Positions 32,946 to 35,100 of a stretch of 35,100 nucleotides of DNA are shown here, in pieces; position 1 is the stretch's first letter; each line of letters opens with the position of its first letter. The notes under the pieces are model-generated. The model was not told where the DNA came from. It did not search any database and saw nothing but the letters and a program-made list of their open reading frames with translations. This DNA comes from Roseburia sp. (GTDB taxonomy: Bacteria; Bacillota; Clostridia; Lachnospirales; Lachnospiraceae), in contig JAMPFC010000022.1 in the NCBI GenBank assembly GCA_023664685.1, forward strand, positions 1-35,100, in the 5' to 3' direction. The translations under genes were made by a program, and so were the position numbers.

Positions 32946-33032
32946 TATTTGGCTCCCTTTTCAAAGCTATCAATCTATGCTTATGTCTTTACCCTTTGAA
33001 AGTCTTGCAACAGATACACAATACCAATTTAT

Positions 33033-33061
33033 AGTATAGCACATTCCTATTAACCCCTCAA
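33033..33061 (-). promoter_or_regulatory. Promoter of the AlbA_2 gene
   Basis: TTGAGG (33056-33061, minus strand), a 17-bp spacer and TATACT (33033-33038) with an upstream TGC, giving an extended -10. The leader is about 80 nt. Confidence 0.65.
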
Positions 33062-33094
33062 CTTTTTGGGGGAAAGCAGTATAAATAGCACAAC

Positions 33095-33129
33095 GCTAAA
33101 ACCTTTTTAAAGAACCGTCCAATCTTCCC
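33095..33129 (-). pseudogene. Short remnant of an Rpn-type gene end
   Basis: This stretch closely matches 34442-34476, which codes for the end of another Rpn-like protein (EEDRAVLLKRF). Only about 35 bp remain. Its position next to the larger Rpn remnant repeats the order seen at the second site, so it belongs to a duplicated block. Confidence 0.55.
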
Positions 33130-33141
33130 ACTTCGAATCCG

Positions 33142-33497
33142 TTACTGCCAGTACCTCTGTACCGCCTCTTCGGCATCCGCCTCAGAAAGTCCAAACTTGG
33201 CAATCAGCTTTTGTACTGCATCCGAAAATGAGACTTTGAAGTCCTGATATGTTTCAACAGCACTCTTTACCGCAGCTTCTTCCCGCTCGCTCCGGATATA
33301 ATTTCTCATAATCTTTTCTTCGTCAAACAATGTCCACATGATATCTAAGCCTTACCTATAAGGCTTTAACCTCACTTTCCCTGCTTTCCAGATACTCCTT
33401 TAGCACATCTTTGTCCTTACAAATACAGATAGTTTCCAAAATCGCTTCCTTCGTCCGTCCATACAACTTCCTCTGCTCACTGTATACCTTTGTAAAT
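33142..33497 (-). pseudogene. Broken copy of the Rpn-family nuclease gene (C-terminal part)
   Basis: This segment matches the C-terminal part of the Rpn gene at 34634-34982 nearly base for base. It differs by a 12-bp loss (four codons in the EEAAKAAAVQ region) and by about 19 inserted bases at 33347-33366 that form the palindrome AAGCCTTACCTATAAGGCTT and put a TAG in frame. A 65-codon rest (MWTLFDEEKI... to the conserved GLSEADAEEAVQRYWQ end) stays open after the insertion. Similarity ends at 33497, so the N-terminal nuclease part is gone. It cannot encode a working protein. Confidence 0.85.
33347..33366. repeat. 20-bp perfect hairpin inserted in the Rpn copy
   Basis: AAGCCTTACCTATAAGGCTT has 8-bp arms and a 4-nt loop. 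About 19 of its bases are absent from the otherwise matching sequence at 34634-34982, so it was gained in this copy. Confidence 0.75.
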
Positions 33498-33555
33498 TAC
33501 AGTTGCAGCAGATATTTCTTCATTCTGATGACTTCCGTTCAATATGCCAACTTCC

Positions 33556-34056
33556 CTATTCTTTACGAGATATTTTATTCAATAACTGTTCAAATAACTT
33601 TTCACTTATATGGCAGTTAGAGCCTCTAAGGAACTCAACAGCCTCTTCAATATCTTCTGCACTTAATATCCCAGAATCATATGCAAGCAACAAAATTCCT
33701 ATTGTACCCATAATACGAATTCCCATTTGAAGCGCAATTTTCCTCCCCTTCACTTCATCCATTAGCAAAAAATCAGCATGAATATTATCAGATAAGATAA
33801 TCGCTTCACTTTCCCCAATATCCAATCCCGTCGCACGCTTAAAAAGACTGACGGATTTCCGGTCTTCTATATTTACTCTACGAATAAAATCACTATTTGC
33901 AATGATTATCGCTTCTTTTTCGAATTTTGGATTGGACGTCAATTCTGTATACACCGCTTCGGGAAGCTGCACTTCACCAAACAAGTCCCGCAACACTCCT
34001 AGACAGTCACATTTCATCAATGATATCAACGGAATTGTATCCGCTACAATAATCAT
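33556..34056 (-). CDS. DUF3368 PIN-domain toxin-like protein
   Basis: A 166-aa PIN-fold protein of the DUF3368 type: VADTIPLISLMK with the first Asp, QLPEAVYTELT, the acidic GLDIGESEAIILS and FLLMDEVKGRKIALQMGI, in the usual order of PIN acidic residues. These are the RNase-like partners of UPF0175 antitoxins. The ATG at 34056 overlaps the stop of the antitoxin gene by 4 bp (ATGA), so translation is coupled. Toxic activity is inferred from the family and from the pairing. Confidence 0.85.
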   Translation of the reverse strand: MIIVADTIPLISLMKCDCLGVLRDLFGEVQLPEAVYTELTSNPKFEKEAIIIANSDFIRRVNIEDRKSVSLFKRATGLDIGESEAIILSDNIHADFLLMDEVKGRKIALQMGIRIMGTIGILLLAYDSGILSAEDIEEAVEFLRGSNCHISEKLFEQLLNKISRKE

Positions 34057-34334
34057 GCTTTCACTCCTTGTAACTGATAATAAGAATTTATTTCCTTTTC
34101 TACTTCTGATATATCCAAATCAAGATAAGGTAATCCCATACTTTCATACAGTTCTATCAAATCCCATTTGGGAATCCCCAAAATCTCAGCAGCTCTTCCA
34201 TGAGAAATCGTCAAATCTTTGATATAAGGATATAATATCAAAGCATTTCTTCTTAATTCATCTACAGAATTTTCATTCGAAAGAAAAGTTTTCATTTCTT
34301 TTGGCACACAAATTTCAATGTTCGCCAATTCCAT
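34053..34334 (-). CDS. UPF0175-family antitoxin
   Basis: A 93-aa protein with the UPF0175 pattern: ELRRNALILYPYIKDLTISH, GRAAEILGIPKWDLIELYES (helix-turn-helix) and MGLPYLDLD. It is the first gene of a toxin-antitoxin pair with the DUF3368 protein and probably represses the pair's promoter. GGGGGTG lies 7-8 nt before the ATG, and an extended -10 promoter is found at 34365-34393. The AT-rich composition of the pair differs from the PTS regions, which fits horizontal gain. Confidence 0.87.
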   Translation of the reverse strand: MELANIEICVPKEMKTFLSNENSVDELRRNALILYPYIKDLTISHGRAAEILGIPKWDLIELYESMGLPYLDLDISEVEKEINSYYQLQGVKA

Positions 34335-34364
34335 AATATCACCCCCTGCTTGAATATTAAAATT

Positions 34365-34393
34365 ATTTTAACATCTTCAATTTCAAAAAACAA
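34365..34393 (-). promoter_or_regulatory. Promoter of the UPF0175/DUF3368 pair
   Basis: TTGTTT (34388-34393, minus strand), a 17-bp spacer and TAAAAT (34365-34370) preceded by TGT, an extended -10. Confidence 0.5.
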
Positions 34394-34444
34394 TCAATAT
34401 TTGTAAAGTTTCAATACGTATCACTTCATCTTTATAATAAAGCT

Positions 34445-34560
34445 AAAACCTTTTCAAAAGAACCGCTCGATCTTCCTCTGATAACTCAAATACATCCATT
34501 GCCTGTTCTACTGATAATTTCATCGTTTCCATAACCTTCCGTTTCCTTATAATAATAGAC
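34445..34560 (-). pseudogene. C-terminal remnant of a second Rpn-like gene
   Basis: Read leftwards the frame gives KVMETMKLSVEQAMDVFELS and then EEDRAVLLKRF before a stop, a common C-terminus of Rpn/PD-(D/E)XK family proteins in this group. No start or nuclease core precedes it; the sequence toward 34575 reads as coding only in another frame. The rest of 34561-34633 shows nothing. Confidence 0.6.
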
Positions 34561-34633
34561 CTTTGGCAGTTCAAATAATACAGACAAACTTTACCTTATG
34601 AAAAACGCTGATTTTTTAACCTACTCCACTCCG

Positions 34634-35100
34634 TTACTGCCAGTACCTCTGTACTGCCTCTTCGGCATCCGCCTCAGAAAGTCCAAACTTGGCAATCAGC
34701 TTTTGTACTGCATCCGAAAATGAGACTTGGAAGTCCTGATATGTTTCAACAGCACTCTGCACCGCTGCTGCTTTTGCTGCCTCCTCCCGCTCACTCCGGA
34801 TATAATTTCTCATAATCTTTTCTTCATCAAACAATGTCCACATAATGTCTACAACCTCACTTTCCCTGCTTTCCAGATACTCCTTTAGCACATCTTTGTC
34901 CTTACAAATACGGATGGTCTCTAAAATCGCTTCCTTTGTCCGTCCATACAACTTCCTCTGCTCACTGTATACCTTTGTAAATGTAACATACTGCCCGACA
35001 ATATCATCCCCATTGTCTCCATACAGCATTCTGACTTTTACCTCCAGCGCCGACTCCTGACCGTCAAAAAACTCATCTGAAAGACAGATATACTTTGGCC
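34634..35100 (-). CDS. Rpn-family recombination-promoting nuclease, C-terminal part (cut by window edge)
   Basis: About 155 codons are open from the window edge to TAA at 34634. The N-terminal end seen (CLSDEFFDGQESALEVKVRM) belongs to the family's PD-(D/E)XK nuclease fold, followed by a helical part (FTKVYSEQRKLYGRTKEAIL, ICKDKDVLKEYLESRE) and the conserved end GLSEADAEEAVQRYWQ. Rpn proteins are DNA nucleases that raise recombination independently of RecA and are often spread as repeats. The 5' end lies outside the window. A broken partial copy lies at 33142-33497. Confidence 0.8.
   Translation of the reverse strand, partial: PKYICLSDEFFDGQESALEVKVRMLYGDNGDDIVGQYVTFTKVYSEQRKLYGRTKEAILETIRICKDKDVLKEYLESRESEVVDIMWTLFDEEKIMRNYIRSEREEAAKAAAVQSAVETYQDFQVSFSDAVQKLIAKFGLSEADAEEAVQRYWQ

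Overview
The window looks like a piece of a low-to-mid GC Gram-positive anaerobe of the class Clostridia, most likely a gut Lachnospiraceae. The grounds are strong Shine-Dalgarno sequences, near-consensus sigma-A promoters with 17-bp spacers, GTG starts, DeoR-controlled PTS operons, a class III fructose-bisphosphatase, a GH95 fucosidase and Rpn-type nuclease remnants. No rRNA, tRNA or CRISPR was seen, and I do not assign a genus.

Left part (1-7.9 kb) is a patchwork of small regulatory, membrane and stress genes. It holds the 5' end of a membrane sensor, a sigma factor reduced to region 2 and divergent from a small XRE repressor whose palindromic operator sits inside the sigma promoter, an unknown membrane protein with a foldable leader, TspO, a MerR/TipAS regulator, a MntA-HepT toxin-antitoxin pair, and a two-gene FtsX-type ABC exporter with its own promoter and dyad operator.

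Centre (7.9-23 kb): a MATE efflux pump fused to a cytidylate-kinase-like domain lies behind a leader with two terminator-like hairpins. Next is a fructose operon read leftwards, fruR-fruK-fruA-ptsH-ptsI, which carries the whole phosphorelay (EI, HPr, EIIABC) plus 1-phosphofructokinase; its HPr has Arg instead of the regulatory Ser46. A 139-nt hairpin separates it from an AgrC-like kinase / LytTR regulator / Cache chemoreceptor operon, which is divergent from a GH95 alpha-fucosidase gene.

Right part (23-35 kb): a GNAT-like protein overlaps a 62-aa partner. A four-gene sugar-phosphate operon follows (SorE-like dehydrogenase, DeoR regulator, mannitol-family EIICBA, class III FBPase); it could import a hexitol or ketose, oxidise or reduce it, and control the fructose-phosphate pool. 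Upstream of its promoter lies a 287-bp multi-hairpin element with terminal inverted repeats and an 11-bp flanking direct repeat, which looks like a non-autonomous mobile element or a repeated structured RNA. Beyond it are a NYN/PIN-like protein, an AlbA_2/Schlafen-type ATP-binding regulator, and an accessory tail where a UPF0175/DUF3368 toxin-antitoxin pair sits between two copies of a decaying Rpn nuclease block, one of them broken by a 19-20 bp palindromic insertion.

The strongest candidates for something undescribed are the 287-bp element (30108-30394), the GNAT/62-aa gene pair (23172-23901), the MATE leader (7892-8092) and the Ser46-less HPr inside a self-contained fructose PTS operon.
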